A DNA stretch of 64,000 bases from Pithys albifrons albifrons (lineage: Eukaryota > Chordata > Aves > Passeriformes > Thamnophilidae): positions 65,495,492 to 65,559,491 of the forward strand of contig NC_092497.1 of NCBI RefSeq assembly GCF_047495875.1, in the 5' to 3' direction. Below the pieces are notes generated by a model, which had not been told where the DNA came from, ran no database searches, and saw only the letters and a list, made by a program, of their open reading frames with translations. How positions within the stretch are numbered: position 1 is the first letter of the stretch; each line of letters begins with the position of its first letter. This document shows, piece by piece, positions 33,647 to 46,962 of the stretch. The position numbers and the translations under genes are program-made.

Positions 33647-34895
33647 TATCCTCAGCACAAACTCAAAAAGGGTTTAATGTCCTTATTTTCTCTTACTATA
33701 CTGTGTTACTGTTCATGTAGATTTAGCACTGAAATACAGGTGAGTTTCCACTGAAATTCCCATAAAACTCAAATCTAAAGCCTTTGCTAAAAAAAGTGTC
33801 AAGGTACTTGTGTTTCTTTGCTCTGTCTGCTGTAGGAAGCCTCAAATGCCAGAGAAAAATCATTATCAATTAAGGGAAATAAATAAGTAAAAATACCAGG
33901 ATCTTGTCCTAGAAAATGGAATCACAATATGAACAACACAAAACCAACAGCTATTGTTTTTCAAAGGTCAACGCTGTTATTTTCAATTACACTAGAAGCA
34001 TTCATTTCATTCCTATGATCAACATTCATCAGAGTGTCCTGGGTTTGGCACAAGTTGCTGGCTATCACAAAAAGCTGGGTTACTTTGGGGTTTCTCCCAA
34101 GTACCCCTCATCTTTTATCCTCTTCTCCTGAAACATTATCTTTGAAATGGTAACACCTGTGGAATCCATTTGTCAATTCTAGTCACTTTACACTGATGGA
34201 GTTAACAGTACTACCTCAGAGAAATAAGATTTTCTAAAAAAACTGAGATCAGAACCAGGATGTAGTGTTCCACCTTCTCATCCATCCAATTCCACAATAG
34301 CAGCTTTCTGCATTTGCATTCCAGATGGTGCCACAGATCCATGACAAAGTTATTTCTTTCCCTTTCTTGTTATACTATTAACAAGAGATTCATTCAGAAC
34401 ACAAAATCTTCAAGGAGTTCACATTTTACCCCACACATCACTTTAGGAAAGTTATGGGGCAGAGGCTGGTTTTAGTGATCACAAGGATTTTCTTTGTCTG
34501 TGTTGATTCTCACAAGACCAAACAGTCCCCTTCAGTTATCATGCTCTCCCAAAAATGAAGCTTTTCTTCAGGATATCACATGATTTGATAAGAAGCTCTG
34601 TGACATTTTCAGAAGGGGCTAATATGTTGCTTTGGAATTTGATAGACTGTGATAATGTCCACTTACAGTTTTACACTATGAGTATTTATATTATGAGTAT
34701 CTACAGAAACTTCTCTGCATCTCTGTCCCCTTTGAAACTCCTCTTGAATTCATCTGCGATAATATAAAGCACTAAATGATTTGTCCAAATTATGTCCCTC
34801 ACTGTTCATTCTTCTTTTTATTTTCCTCTTCACAAAAACTGTATTGTGTCAAGCTTCAATGGGTCCAGCAAAATGAACTAGATCCTTCTGGTGTT

Positions 34896-35165
34896 AATCA
34901 CAGCATGGTTGAAGTTGGAAGGCACTTCTGGAGTTCATGTGGTCTAACCCTCTGCTCCAGCAGGGCCACCTGAAGCTGGTTGCACATAACTCTGCCCAGA
35001 CAGTTTTTGTGTATCTCCAAAGCACGAGACTCAAAAAGCTCTCTGGGCAATCTGTGCCAGTGCTTAGTCACTCACCCCACAGACAAAAAAGTTTCTTGAT
35101 GTTCAGGGAGTAGCTCCTGTATTCCAACCTGCACCCATTGCCCCATGCCCCATCACTGAGCACCA
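34896..35165 (-). mobile_element. CR1 3'-end fragment, minus strand
   Basis: 'cacagcatggttgaagttgg' + 'aaggcacttctggag...' then 'ctctgctccagcagggccac', 'ctctctgggcaatctgtgcc' and 'tagtcactcaccccacagac': the reverse complement of a CR1 3' UTR and ORF2 end. Confidence 0.85.
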
Positions 35166-37177
35166 CCATGGAACAATATCTTAAGACAGAACAGATTTAT
35201 ACCATGACTATGTAAAACACATAAGCGGAAAAATCATCTGATTTCCCAGCCTTGCACTAAGAATATCAATGTTCAGACTTTTCCTCTGATTTCCTAATGG
35301 AATGGATGTTGGTCTCTCACACTGACTGTTCTCTCCTATTTGCTTTTCAGTCTGTCAGCTGTTTTCACTACATTTAGAGGCACGTCCACAGCTTCAAAGG
35401 CAAGTGAAAACCTATTAAAAAATTTTAGTCCTTCAAATTTAAAAAATCTGTGGCAGGACAGAGAGGCTTAGATTAATGTTTCATTAAGACAAGTGACAAG
35501 CAGAACATGGTTTTTGTATCTTCCCTCTCTTTTCACAATATCTAAGACCACTTATCCATCTCAGTACTCAGACCTCTGAATTAATCAGACTGCCATTCCC
35601 CCCTCCCCCCCCGGTCTTGTAAATAAATGTGTAAATGGAATTACTGCAGTGTTAGCACAGGCAATACACACAAGTCCATAGAAGCCCAGGCTTCATTAGT
35701 TCTGCAGCCCATGCGACTGATACTCTTTTCTGTTTGTTTAATTTGCTTTAATTGCAGAACTAAACTATATTTGCTAAAATCTGACCTCTCCCACAGTAAA
35801 ACAGCTTTCCCCTACAAGTTTTGGTCAAAATATATTATTTTTCACAGTGTTAACATGGTGAAAAATATGGGCATAAACAAAGCTATAGTAGACATGTGAA
35901 AATACCAGTTCTCTGTCACGGAATAATCAGGCCTAAATCAAAACCATTTGAATTTAGAAATAGTCTGCTCACTCTAGGAGCTTGTACTGTTGAGCAGGTA
36001 AAAAGGTGCTGAGCTATCTCTCGGAGGGTATGTAATAAATCAAGAAATAACAAATTTTTCTGCTTCTTAAGAGGGAAGGATGCAGAAGAAAGTGAAAAGT
36101 TGTGTCCTTGCCCCTTTCATGCTAATTAATGCATTCAAATGCTGTACTGAAAGGAATTTAAACTCGTGATAGTCATAAGAGAACAGATCAAAGGAGGAAA
36201 AACCAGACCAAGTCAAGGAAAAGAAAGCTGCACATGCCTTTCAGTTAACAGACAGAATACAGGTCTGAAGGAGGTAAGATTTATACTTTTGTATTCTACA
36301 CAAATATTTATATATTTTTATGATACACAAAATTTTCTGCTTTGCTTCAAAATTATGCTCCAGAAAAGGCTTGACTTCTCTAAGCAAACATGTAAATGGT
36401 TTTTTCCTTTGGCTAGAATTGTCTTCAGTAAAGTCATCATGTTTTATACTTTACCCGTGTAAGGTAGGTAGTTTAGCTGGATAGTGTCATGTAGGATCTA
36501 TTGTTGTGCTCTTTAAATGACAGAAACATGACTACTTGTGGATTTCTTCTCCACTATATTTGATCAATTATATTTCTAACTGTTCAGACACCTTGGAACT
36601 GGATGATTATCATCTTAAGTATGGGAGTTAAGATTATAACATAAATTCCCTGCACATCTGAGTTTAGATTGTGGCAGACATAAGTTACTATTCCCACCTG
36701 AAAATCAACAGATCTCTGAGAGTTCATAGTGATTGAAAACCTGTCCCCTGAGTGTTTACAGGGAATAACAGAAATAAACAACTGCTTTTAAGGACAATAT
36801 TGGCTTTTCTTCTCGTTTTTCTTGTTCATGTAAATTGCCTTTCTTTCTAGATTTTAATTCACAAGTCTGCCATCACTTGGTACCTAAAAAGACGACATCC
36901 AATTCTTTACTATTGCACTCATGTGCAAATACCTTAATGTCCATGGAGATACTAAAATGTAGACTATAGTCTGTAGTTGAGTTTTGTCTTAAATTGGGAC
37001 AGTTCCATGTATGTGGATCTACTCAATTCTGAAGATATCAGATTGTTCTGCCTCCCTGAAATGCTCCCATTAAAACAAAGAAGTTGATGATTTTATGCTT
37101 TAAAGATTACAAATTATTTATCATGCTGAGGCACTGTGTTTCTGCCCTGTAGGTTTGAGCAGGACCAAGCTCACAAA

Positions 37178-37251
37178 ATGCCCCGAAGAAACAACCACCC
37201 AGATGGCAACTATTTCAGAGGAAAAGGACACACCTATTTTGCTGTAGAAGA
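37178..37251 (+). CDS. MLANA: MLANA coding exon 1
   Basis: Encodes residues 1-24 and two bases of codon 25. The exon itself begins at 37153 (acceptor CCTGTAG) with 25 bases of 5' UTR. The donor is GAAGA|GTAAGC. Confidence 0.93.
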
Positions 37252-40200
37252 GTAAGCATAAATCAAAACCTATGTTAGCCTGCAAGCTGGTGAAAAAAAT
37301 TGCATTGAAAGAAAACCAGAAAACAGTATCAAAAAAAGACACCATTGTATATAGAATAAGAGCATTTTAACTATCCTGTAGTTGTCTCTAATGTTTGTCA
37401 TTGTGCAGTCCTCAATGTTTAAGAAAAATCAGAATTGCAGAATTGAAAAATCTAAATTTTAATCATTTGATCAGAAGTCACTGGCCTTTATAAAAAAATT
37501 ACCAGACTTACTGAGGCTTAATTATAATTTTCTTTGAGGCTGTTGCAAGGTGATCTGTACACTAAATTTATCTCTAGATCCATCAATCTGTCTTAGAAAC
37601 CTCAAAGGGACATTGTTTCACCCTAAAGAATATGGGAAGCCCACAAAGAAATGGTAAAAAAAAAGGCAGATGATGACATCAATGCCATACAAATGTGACT
37701 CTCCAAAAATTATTTCTGGAAAAGAGTCCCCTTAAGCAGAACTAAGTCAAGCTAACACTTTGTTAGCTTTGGGTCACAATAAAATATGTTTGGTCTTGGA
37801 TTATTAGAGACACCATCCTTCTGATGATGTCTTATTACATTACCTCAATGTTTCCAGTGTCCTTGGGATACCAGTAAGTGGAATGTACTCCTGGTACTGG
37901 TTTACGGTGCCCCAAACTTCATGACTTGTCCCTCATACACATACTGCAAAGTAAGTGTGCCTCCCTGCCCGGGCAGAGAGAATAACTAAGGGAAAGTCTG
38001 TATCATAGTCCATCCAAAGCAGTTCAGTTCTTCAGAAGAGAAGCTGGCTAGTCATGTCTCAGCACTTGAAACTAAGCCGCTCACCTCTAAGCACTGTGAG
38101 TTCCAGTGGCTGCAATTGTAAGCAGTCTTTCTAGACATGTGAAAGAAAAGTGACTCTCTTAGTACCACAGGGAGTATTCTAGATATAAGCCAAGATTTCT
38201 AATAGGACAGCTGCAACTTTAACTGGAATTGCAAGAAATTGCATACACACTTTCCATACTAGCCTTTGAGTAGACAGGGAAGGAGTTGGATGGCAAACAT
38301 GTAGTCAAAAGCATCAGCTCCAGAAATGACATACATTCTTGAGGCATACAATCTAACAGACAGCTAAAACTACATAAAATTTGAAAAGGACAAAGCAGTC
38401 TCAAAATGTAGAGAAGGCAGCAGTTGCTTGGAGGGTTTCTCCAAGTTTTAACTGTGCTGGGGACAGTAATAACTTTGAAGATCAGCTGCAACGTGGCTGC
38501 ACCAGAAAGCAAGTGAATGCTCACGTTCTTGGGTTAAACAGGTCTCCAGCCCACACAGTCTTCAAGGGGCAAGAGCAACTTGCAAGATCCAAGTATTTGA
38601 GAAAAAGAGAATCCCTTTTTCTCCAAGGGGCTTCATGTTTCAAAGAGCACACAGGCAGTTCAGACAAAAAGGCAGTCTGTTCTGTCACATGGATCTGCAT
38701 GCATCTTCTTTCAGGCTTCTTAAGTCACAAGGAAACACTTCTTCATGAGACTTGGAGTCAGTGAAAATGATAGCAAATAGATATAAAAAGTTCCTGGTAA
38801 GTCACATACCTCACTACTCAGTACCAGTGGAAGGGCATGATGGTAATCACTGCAAGGCAACTGGGTAGAAGATACATACAAATATGTTAGAACGGGTTTA
38901 TCCTGAGTCATACAGTAATATTTTCCCCATGCTCTTTTCCCTTTAACCATTTTGCCTACTTTTTGGTTCCTGAACAGGCAAAGTACAAAAAAAAAAAGGG
39001 GAAAGTAATTCTGTGTGCCTTAACAGAGAGAATATTAACACAGAAGGAAGGGGTTTTGTGACTAGGGAACGTGCAATTCCTTTGTCAGCTTGCTTTCTAA
39101 CAGACTGGAATTGTGCTTCTTTTCTCAAGTCCCCAGCGAGCAGTGGGAAGGATGTCACAGCACAGTTTGTGAATTTTCCCTAAAATGATCCAGTGACACC
39201 AATACTGTGCTTAGCATGTCATGAAACAAGAACTAAATTCTTATAAAGCTCCTTATGATTACTTCAAAGTTTCTTAGTCATGTTTTAAGGTTGTATAGTG
39301 TTCTATATATCAAAAAACTCCTTGTGTCACCAGCCAGCAGTTGTTGCAACATGAAGCAATTATGATAGGTTTCTCAATACTTGTTGCTAAGAGAAATTTA
39401 GCAAATAAACATGAGCTGTGTCTCTGCAGGTGTGGCATTTGATTTATTTCACATTCCCTTTCAATATTGCCATTCTGTTTTGCTAAATTTACAGGCAGGT
39501 ATCTTTAGAATCAGTAGTGACTGGTAGAGTATTATCTTCAAAGAAATGTACTTCTCATTTTTAAAATGCTTAAGAACGTGGCGGAGGATTCAGCTAAATC
39601 TACAGAGGCTGGATGAAGTTACTGACACTTTGTGTGTTTTCTCGGGTCAATTCTGCACCATGCCTTCATCTGACAAAAGGGCACTGACACAAACTTGTGC
39701 TCTAATCTTTCTTGCTCCCAGGAGAATGCATCTAGTTGTGATGTTTATTATTTTGTTTTGTTTTTCCAACAGAGCTCTGGGTATTGGACTTTTCATTTTG
39801 GTGCTGGCAATTTTACTTGCCTTTGGCTGCTGGTATTACAAAAGACGTAGTGGCTACAAAAGTCTGCGGGTAAGCATGACAGGTCACTTTTAGCATGCTA
39901 TTATTTTGACAATGTATGACCTCTCTTTGCACATTAATGCAGAGAATACTGAATCTCTAACAGGGTATCATTATCTCAGGCAATTTATACACTGGCATAT
40001 GTCACAGGCAAAATCACACAATGTGAAGCACAACTTGCCCTGAAGAACTTGCAAGTCAGACAACAGGGTAAGAGGAAGCAGAAGCAAAGGAACATGAAGG
40101 CAGTTGCCCAGCTTTACACAACACATTAATGGAAAAGTTTATCTGTAGGAAGACTTATATTTAATATTTACACAAAACCAAGATGTGTTCAGTGTCCTCT

Positions 40201-42539
40201 CATTTAAATAAAAGTAACATTTTCATTACACATAAGACTTACCTCTAATTAAGGACAGATATATTTAGAGTAAATCTAGGAAGGAGAGATGAAAAATAAC
40301 TGTTACAAGTAACTATGTTAATATGTTCATATATGGGTGATGCATGATTCATTTGTACAAAACTTGCCTTGCAGTTTTAAGATTTACAAAAAAGATCAGG
40401 GCAGGTTGGAATTTGTTTTGGCCACTACAGGTCAGGTGTCCCAGCCTCTCAGTTTCTTGTGCATGTGCTTGCTGTCAGAGCATGAGACACTGAAAAGTCC
40501 TTGATTTACAGCAAGAGCTACTGAGCAACAACCAAATCATCATCATCTTATCAGCATTATTCTCATAATGAATCCAAACCACAGCACCGTACCAGCTGTT
40601 AAGAAGATAATGAACTCTACCTCATCTGTAACCAGTAGAAGGCTTTATCCATTCTTTGTTTTACAGTAAATATCATTTAGTTATCCTAATATTTTGAAAA
40701 AGATATGACTATTTGGGATTAAAAAAACCAGCATACCTCTCATCTAAATCAGCAGATCCATTTCCTTGCTGTTTCCCATAACTTTGTCTCATTCTAATTT
40801 CAGTCATCTATCCAACATAAATATCAACTTGCAAAATACATAAAACATGAACTTTCATAGTGAAATGTTGCAAAAATTAAGGTAATACTCAAAAAAGCCC
40901 TTCAGCAATCAAACCAAATATCTGCACTGTACATCATGGCAAAAAGCACAATCTCTTTAATTCCTTCTCTTTGTGGATTGCTACATTCTGGTTTTGAAAA
41001 TCACATTTTTATTGGGCTTTTTTTTACTAGGGTGGAACTGGTACCAAAGGTGTACAAAATAAATGCTGGAAAATGGAAAAGAAAAAGTTTAGAGATTAAA
41101 GAAAGAAATGTGTGGGATAAAAATGAGCAGGCATTTGGGTACATAAGAAGATATCAGTTCCTACAGCAGTACTGCACCTAAAAAATACGATGCTTAGTTT
41201 TCTGGCAATGTAATTGGATAACACACAGAGAATGTGTCTCAGCAGAGATGGCAAAAAGTGATAGGTAAATTGCTCTCACTTGCTTGCATTGTGTCTGGTT
41301 CTAATTCCAGATTCTAATACATATTGAAAATGTGCTGTCAAATACCAAACGATACATAATTTGCTCCAACATCACAGTCTTTTCTTCCTTTCATCTTCTC
41401 CATATTTCTTTATTATCTGTCACAGAGCAAAAGCTCTAGTTTGAGCACAATAAGAAACGTGGTAGGTGAGGGAGCAACACTGGACTGCAAAATGGCTCTG
41501 CAGGAGTACAGAAACTTTAATTCTGTGGTAAGTTGCAATTCAAGGTCTCATTTACTTAAACATAGTAAGACATGGATAATATTGGTAAATGGGCACTTGA
41601 TGATTTCTTTCTTGGGGTGTGCTCTCTAGACTGAGTCTTCAATGACACTACATCCACATAGAAAGCACTATTTTGAACAATTTTTACTGTGAAAAGGGTT
41701 TTTTAAAACCTACTATTTAGAATTTTTCTTTTAAAAATTCTTTTCTTTCACTTACATTTATTTTAAAGTTGCATGATCATTATGCAATTATCTATCAGAA
41801 TGATCTATCTATGCAATTATCTATCATTCAGGTGTTAACCTGAATGCTGAGATATGAAAAAACCCCAAACATCTTCCTTTAGGTGTTCTGTCACTCTGTC
41901 AAACATCAAATGGACTGTGTCTAGTATTACTATACTCAGATAAACATTGTCATGGAACATTATAACGTTTCAAGGTTTTAGCTCTTCTAATAATTTTGGA
42001 ACTTATAACAGCCAAAAAGTTAAATTAAGTGATAAGTATATATATATGTAACAGGCATGTTTAAATGGCTTTAGAATAGGAAAAAGGCTCATGCATAACC
42101 AATTTTAAATAAACTGCCCAAATTTCTAACACTAAGACCACATGCCTTCATCAAGGCTCTTAAAGAAAAGCTTCAATATATATCTGAATTATCAACTCAG
42201 AAACCCCATATATTTTAACAATAATAAATTCCTGCCTTTACAACACTGAAAAATTTCTTTGTAAGAACAATAGCAATAAAATGAATCGGATGCAAAACCA
42301 GAAAACATACTAGAAACAAAAACCTCAAAACAATGGACATAATGAATGAGCTCAGCTATTTTCAGTCATAGAAACATATCTAATATGTAAATAGCTTGCT
42401 GCATGTTTAATTGAATTTTATATTACTCAATTGTTTTTTTCATCTTTCACATCCATTCTCCTTACCATAGGTACCCGGTGCTCCGCCAGCTTATGACAAA
42501 ATTGCTGCAGATCAGTTACCACCACCTTACTCACCATGA
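37178..42539 (+). CDS. MLANA: MLANA (melan-A / MART-1), complete coding region
   Basis: Four coding exons (37178-37251, 39773-39869, 41426-41527, 42471-42539) join in phase into 113 aa (human: 118). Melan-A is a small single-pass protein of melanosomes and the trans-Golgi/endosomal system of pigment cells, needed with PMEL for melanosome maturation. Seen: the start MPRRNNHPDGNYF with the conserved HGHSY-like GKGHTYF, then EEALGIG leading into one hydrophobic helix (about 27-47, ending GCWYYKRR), a diverged middle part, and the C-terminus APPAYDKI...PPPYSP with two PPxY motifs (residues 96-99 and 108-111) that can bind WW-domain ubiquitin ligases. The first coding exon starts at 37153 after CCCTGTAG, so a 5' UTR exon is expected upstream. 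Position next to BRD10 matches human synteny. Identity is secure. Confidence 0.95.
37252..39772 (+). other. MLANA: MLANA intron 1
   Basis: 2.5 kb, AT-rich; no recognisable repeat or second gene. A 127-codon open frame at 38381-38764 has no coding character that I can support. Confidence 0.7.
39773..39869 (+). CDS. MLANA: MLANA coding exon 2 (membrane helix)
   Basis: 97 nt; residues 25-57 (ALGIGLFILVLAILLAFGCW then YYKRRSGYKSLR). The acceptor is TTTTTCCAACAG and the donor is CGG|GTAAGC. Confidence 0.95.
39870..41425 (+). other. MLANA: MLANA intron 2
   Basis: 1.6 kb, AT-rich; nothing recognised. Confidence 0.7.
41426..41527 (+). CDS. MLANA: MLANA coding exon 3
   Basis: 102 nt, phase 0 on both sides, 34 residues starting SKSSSLSTIRN and ending RNFNSV. 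The acceptor is ATCTGTCACAG and the donor is GTG|GTAAGT. This is the least conserved part of the protein. Confidence 0.85.
41528..42470 (+). other. MLANA: MLANA intron 3
   Basis: 0.94 kb, AT-rich, with a local duplication of 'ctatgcaattatctatc' near 41780-41830. Nothing else seen. Confidence 0.7.
42471..42539 (+). CDS. MLANA: MLANA coding exon 4 (last)
   Basis: 69 nt including TGA. Encodes VPGAPPAYDKIAADQLPPPY followed by SP, nearly the human C-terminus. The acceptor is CTTACCATAG. Confidence 0.95.
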   Translation, partial: VPGAPPAYDKIAADQLPPPYSP

Positions 42540-42709
42540 TAACATGAATTTTAAACTCTAAATGTACTGATTCCATGTCTTCATGCTCCCTCCTAATTTC
42601 CTATACATGCTTAACTTTCTTAAAGTTAAATCACAGAAAAAAAATCACATGCTTTCATTAGCAGTTGCTGAAACCTCTTAGTTTACAGAACGGGTTCTTC
42701 AAATGCCCC

Positions 42710-42715
42710 AATAAA
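42710..42715 (+). terminator. MLANA: Candidate MLANA polyadenylation signal
   Basis: AATAAA 170 bases after the stop codon. It is followed within about 30 bases by a T-rich stretch. Confidence 0.6.
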
Positions 42716-42890
42716 TCTGAATGTGCTTTTGGTTTAATTTTTTCATTTCTTGTGGTCAGATTAATACTCTATGCTCTGAACATTTTGCATCCTTCACAGA
42801 TCTACCTAGTGCAAGTATATACTATTCAGAATCAATCACAGTAAAAAGTGCTGGCACCTGTATTTTCATCTTTCTCAGTCTCCCTCCCTG

Positions 42891-42913
42891 AAATAAATAA
42901 ATAAATAAATAAT
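42891..42913. repeat. (AAAT)n microsatellite
   Basis: About five to six AAAT units in the MLANA 3' flank. Confidence 0.9.
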
Positions 42914-43794
42914 CAAACAAACTATTCCTTAGAATGTGACGTACAAGAATCTGTCACAAAATGAACAAACCTACTGGACTTGTTACAGGCTAATTCTCCT
43001 TACCAGCAGTTTTAACATCAATTTCCAAAAAATGACTATTTTTTACAACGCACTTTTATAGCCCATCACCTGTTTATGTACCTGTAGTAAATTCATTCCT
43101 TATAAAACACAATCCAGGCAATCTAGGAATTTCTGCTTAGAGTTCATATTATTTCATACCAGTCAATGGGTATAATGACATCAGCTCTAGTTTTCTTCTG
43201 GCAGTCTTGTGAGAGAGCAAGAGAAGTTTGTAGATATATAGCTTTACATGTCATCTGTTTCTACTATGGTAAAACAATATGAGAAAATGCATGAAAGCCG
43301 TATTACTTGAAGACTACAGAAGACAGCAGACTCCAAGATGTTAATTTTTCCAGCTTGTCAGAGCACTAGCAGTCATAAAAACCAAAGAGCTGTGAGGTGC
43401 ATATGTTAGTGATACGGATTTGATAGTTATTTTTTATTTAGTCTTTTTGTTATTGCTTACTTGCCAGATTATTATATAAGATTAAATGCAGAACAACAAA
43501 TTTATACACAAGGTCTGGTATCTCACAGCAGGAGACAGTTAAAACTGTACAATATTCATTAAAGTGAAAAGCAGTAACAGAAGAAAACTGATTTCATAAA
43601 GCAATTATTAACTGCTATTAGTAAAAAATCCAGCTCTTTGTCACCAGATACACAAATACAAACATCTTAAAACAAAAAAAAGTTTTAAACACAAAGTAGA
43701 TTTACTTGCCTAACATAAGCTCCATATATGGTGACAAATAAGACGCAGGTTTCTTGAAATGTTTCTTATGCAATAAAAACATTTATTTAGATTA

Positions 43795-44060
43795 GACATA
43801 TAGAGTGTTTATTAATCTTTTATATACATATGGTTTTATTATATCTAATGTCTATATTATAGTAAATCTGCCTTGCATTTAAAACTTTTTTTGTTTTAAA
43901 GTGCATATATAAGGTGCATATACATCTATTTAAGGTATACATATAAATACATATAATATATAAATGTTTATATAGAGTATATAAAATTGTTAGATGATAA
44001 TAAATACCATTAATTGCAGTGAAAGGTTGCATATGTTTTTATAAATTTATTTGATATATT
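43795..44060. repeat. AT-rich low-complexity tract
   Basis: Dominated by tata, catata and aaat runs with very little G or C. Confidence 0.75.
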
Positions 44061-46689
44061 TATTTAGAAACTTAGAGGTATTTAAACCTAAAAAGCTGTC
44101 TTACCTGTGTCATTTCCAATATACACCTTGAGGAAAAAAATGGTGGACTATTTCAGTGACAGGAAGAAATCACAGGAAAGTAAAAAAATTGCCATCTTAT
44201 AGCTAGTAAGCACTGGAGATGCAGAACACAATGGCTAACTGATTGTTTTGCAGAATTGGTAAGCTAAAATTTGATGCTAATATCTTTAGCAACTCTGTGC
44301 TATAAGGCAGAATCCTTTCAAAAGACTGTGTAGTGCTACTGTGGAACAGGACTGACATACACATTCAAGCCTGAGAAAATAATTTCTATAGAGATTATCC
44401 ACTACAGAGAACTAAAGTGCTTACAGTTCAGAAAGCTTTACTTGATCCCACACATTTTCAGTAGTGTCAGCATTATATGTGTTATGAGCTGTTGTAAAAG
44501 CTCATGAGGAAGTTAACATTGAGGAAGTAAAAACATTATTTTATTTCCAGAACTACCTAAGGTCAAATTCTTAAAACTGGTCCACAGCCAGAGCTGCAAC
44601 TATTACACATTGACATGAATTTGTATATATTTAGAAGATACATAAGCTCTCTTGGAAACCTATCCTTAGTTTTCAGAAAATTCTTCCCTTTTGTTCTCCC
44701 TGTGAAAGCAGTATTCTCTATAGACAGAGTTAGACAGTGGTCTCAGATTTTAAATTAGTGCATTAAAGTAAGAGCATGACACAGAGGTTCACAGAGCACG
44801 GTATTACATGGGTGAAAATTTCACCGCTCGTGCTGAACACCATCGCAAATTCCATTTTTCAAATCTGGCTCTACATCCAGTGATGGTATACTGCAGAGTA
44901 TGATAGCTGATCCATTCAATAAGCATCAAGGCAGATCAGAACTTGAAAGCAAGAAACGTGCAATTGCCAAAGTTGCATGTTGCAAGAACTGGCTACGTTA
45001 TGTACATTGTGTATTACACTCACTAACCCTGCATTAACCAAGCACAAGCTAAAACTTTCTAAGATGTCTGTTCCCTTAAAGAGAAATGTATAGAAATGTC
45101 TCAACAACTACACATGGAAAACATGGTATAGAGTTTTCAAATTTCCAGCGAAGTCTTTCACATTAGACAGTTATATGACCCCAGAGTAACAACTGTCACC
45201 AAAATTTAGATTTATAATTTCGCTAGTATGGTCATGAATTTAACAGGGAGGGTATAAAAGTCAAATACCTTCTGCTCCTCTGTAATCAGATGACATCAGA
45301 TGCTTTGCATTCCAGCTATAAGTCTGAACCAACAATATCTGTGCTTTATTTTCTCCCATCAAAAAAAGCTACTGAAGAAATTCATGGGCAATTTGAGTTT
45401 TCCCCCAGGATGCTGATGAAGAGAGGTGGCTGGTCATAGCTGGAGAATGAAGCTCTGCTTGCTATCGGTCTGCATTAATCCGCTTCCATCAGAGAAGTAG
45501 ATGCACTGTTATTAAAGCTTACCTGCACATGAAGATCTTAGCAACTTCTCCATAGCTATGAATGCAACCCTTATATAAATGCAATGAACACCTCTAAAAC
45601 CAGGCCCTTCATTAATATAGTATGTTTTGGTCAAATTGCTAAATTATAGTGCTAAATGCAGCAAGTCTGGACGAGTTCAATCTTCCTGGCATAGTGAACC
45701 ATGTAGCAAAATTGGCACTGAGCCACGAGCCAGGGGGGTATATTTCACATATGTCAGAGAGCTATGATAAAAGAAAGTACCAAGAACTTTCCACAGGAAG
45801 TACTTACTTTTTTGGAGTCTCACCAGTCCAGTGTAACAGGACTGGTATTTGCAGCAGGTTGCTAGACGATCCAGTGACATTCACCTCAGCAATCTCCTTT
45901 GGCTCAACTCCTGATGCAGCTGGGGATGCACGTGTGTTACCTTGGCCTTAAGAACTCTAATAGCCATATTGCTTGTAATTTTTCAGTGAAATATAACATT
46001 GCCAGAATATTTTGACTTATGTTGATGTCTAATACTGGTAAAATATCCATTACTTTGTTGGCTCATATCTATGTATTCACATGACACAGGAGTACACCTT
46101 CTTGCCTTTAAAAACAAACTTCACTTCTTATCTAAAGGAAAAGGTTAATGAGTGCCTCTGTGTTTTGGAGAAGTAGCATTTATTAATTTGTACTTTTCTA
46201 TTGACTGCATATTAAACTATGCAACAAAACTGAAAGGTTGCTGTGTACATGCCATTTCATTAAACATATTTTACTGTCCATTGAGCTGAAAAGTGCTTGA
46301 AATTTTTCTGTATTGTCTTTTGGCCACACACCTGTATTGAACTTCACATACAGTAATAAAGGTAAATTAGCAGCAATATAAGGTTTAAAAAGCTATCTAC
46401 ATCTACTATCTACATATCCCATACATGCTGACAGCTAAAAACCAGCACTTATGCACTTTTTGGAACTGATCCTCCATATTTTGCATTCTTAGAGAACCTC
46501 CAATTTTTACTTTACTTCCTTTTCCCAAGAAATCCTTGGCTCAAATGCAGCTAGGTTTCTAAAAAACAGAATAAACTATTGCTTGCCTTACTGCCAAAAT
46601 CTAGCTCTTCAAGATGTTTTGTCTGCATAGGTTCTACTCTTGTGCCAATGCAAAAGACTACACTTTTGAGGAACAGCAGCGTACCTAAC

Positions 46690-46962
46690 CGCCTTGTGCT
46701 CATGGCAATATGAAGGACTCGTCCATCTCATCCTCATCCACACTAAACCATCTCTCAAATCACACTGGATCACATTTCTTGCACTGGAACAGGTTCCCCA
46801 AAAAGGTTGTGGAGTGTCCCTCATTGGAAATATTCAAGAACCATCTGGATGCAATCCTGTGCCATGTGCTCCAGGATGACCCTGCTTGAGCAGGGAGGTA
46901 GGACCAGATGACCCACTGTGGTTCCTTCCAATCTGACCTATACTGTGATTCTGTGAAATCTA
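46690..46962 (+). mobile_element. CR1 3'-end fragment, plus strand
   Basis: Sense-strand CR1 3' end: 'tggaacaggttccccaaaaa' + 'ggttgtggagtgtccctcat' ... 'aggatgaccctgcttgagca' 'gggaggtaggaccagatgac' and the terminus 'atactgtgattctgtgaa'. Confidence 0.88.

Larger units (their letters stand above)
28217..37152. other. Intergenic DNA (and possible MLANA 5' leader region) between the SLC16-like gene and MLANA
   Basis: About 9 kb. It includes the SLC16 3' UTR at the left, then a CR1 cluster (29.2-32.6 and 34.9-35.2 kb), a 5S rRNA-derived relic (33.6 kb) in a small GC-richer island (33.38-33.65 kb), and a poly-C run at 35598-35612. A non-coding first exon and promoter of MLANA should lie within this stretch but cannot be placed. 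Confidence 0.6.

Noticed and set aside
38381..38764. 127-codon plus-strand open frame in MLANA intron 1
   Set aside because: No motif and no splice sites in phase with MLANA.
45649..45951. 100-codon plus-strand open frame downstream of MLANA
   Set aside because: No recognisable domain, splice context or conservation clue.
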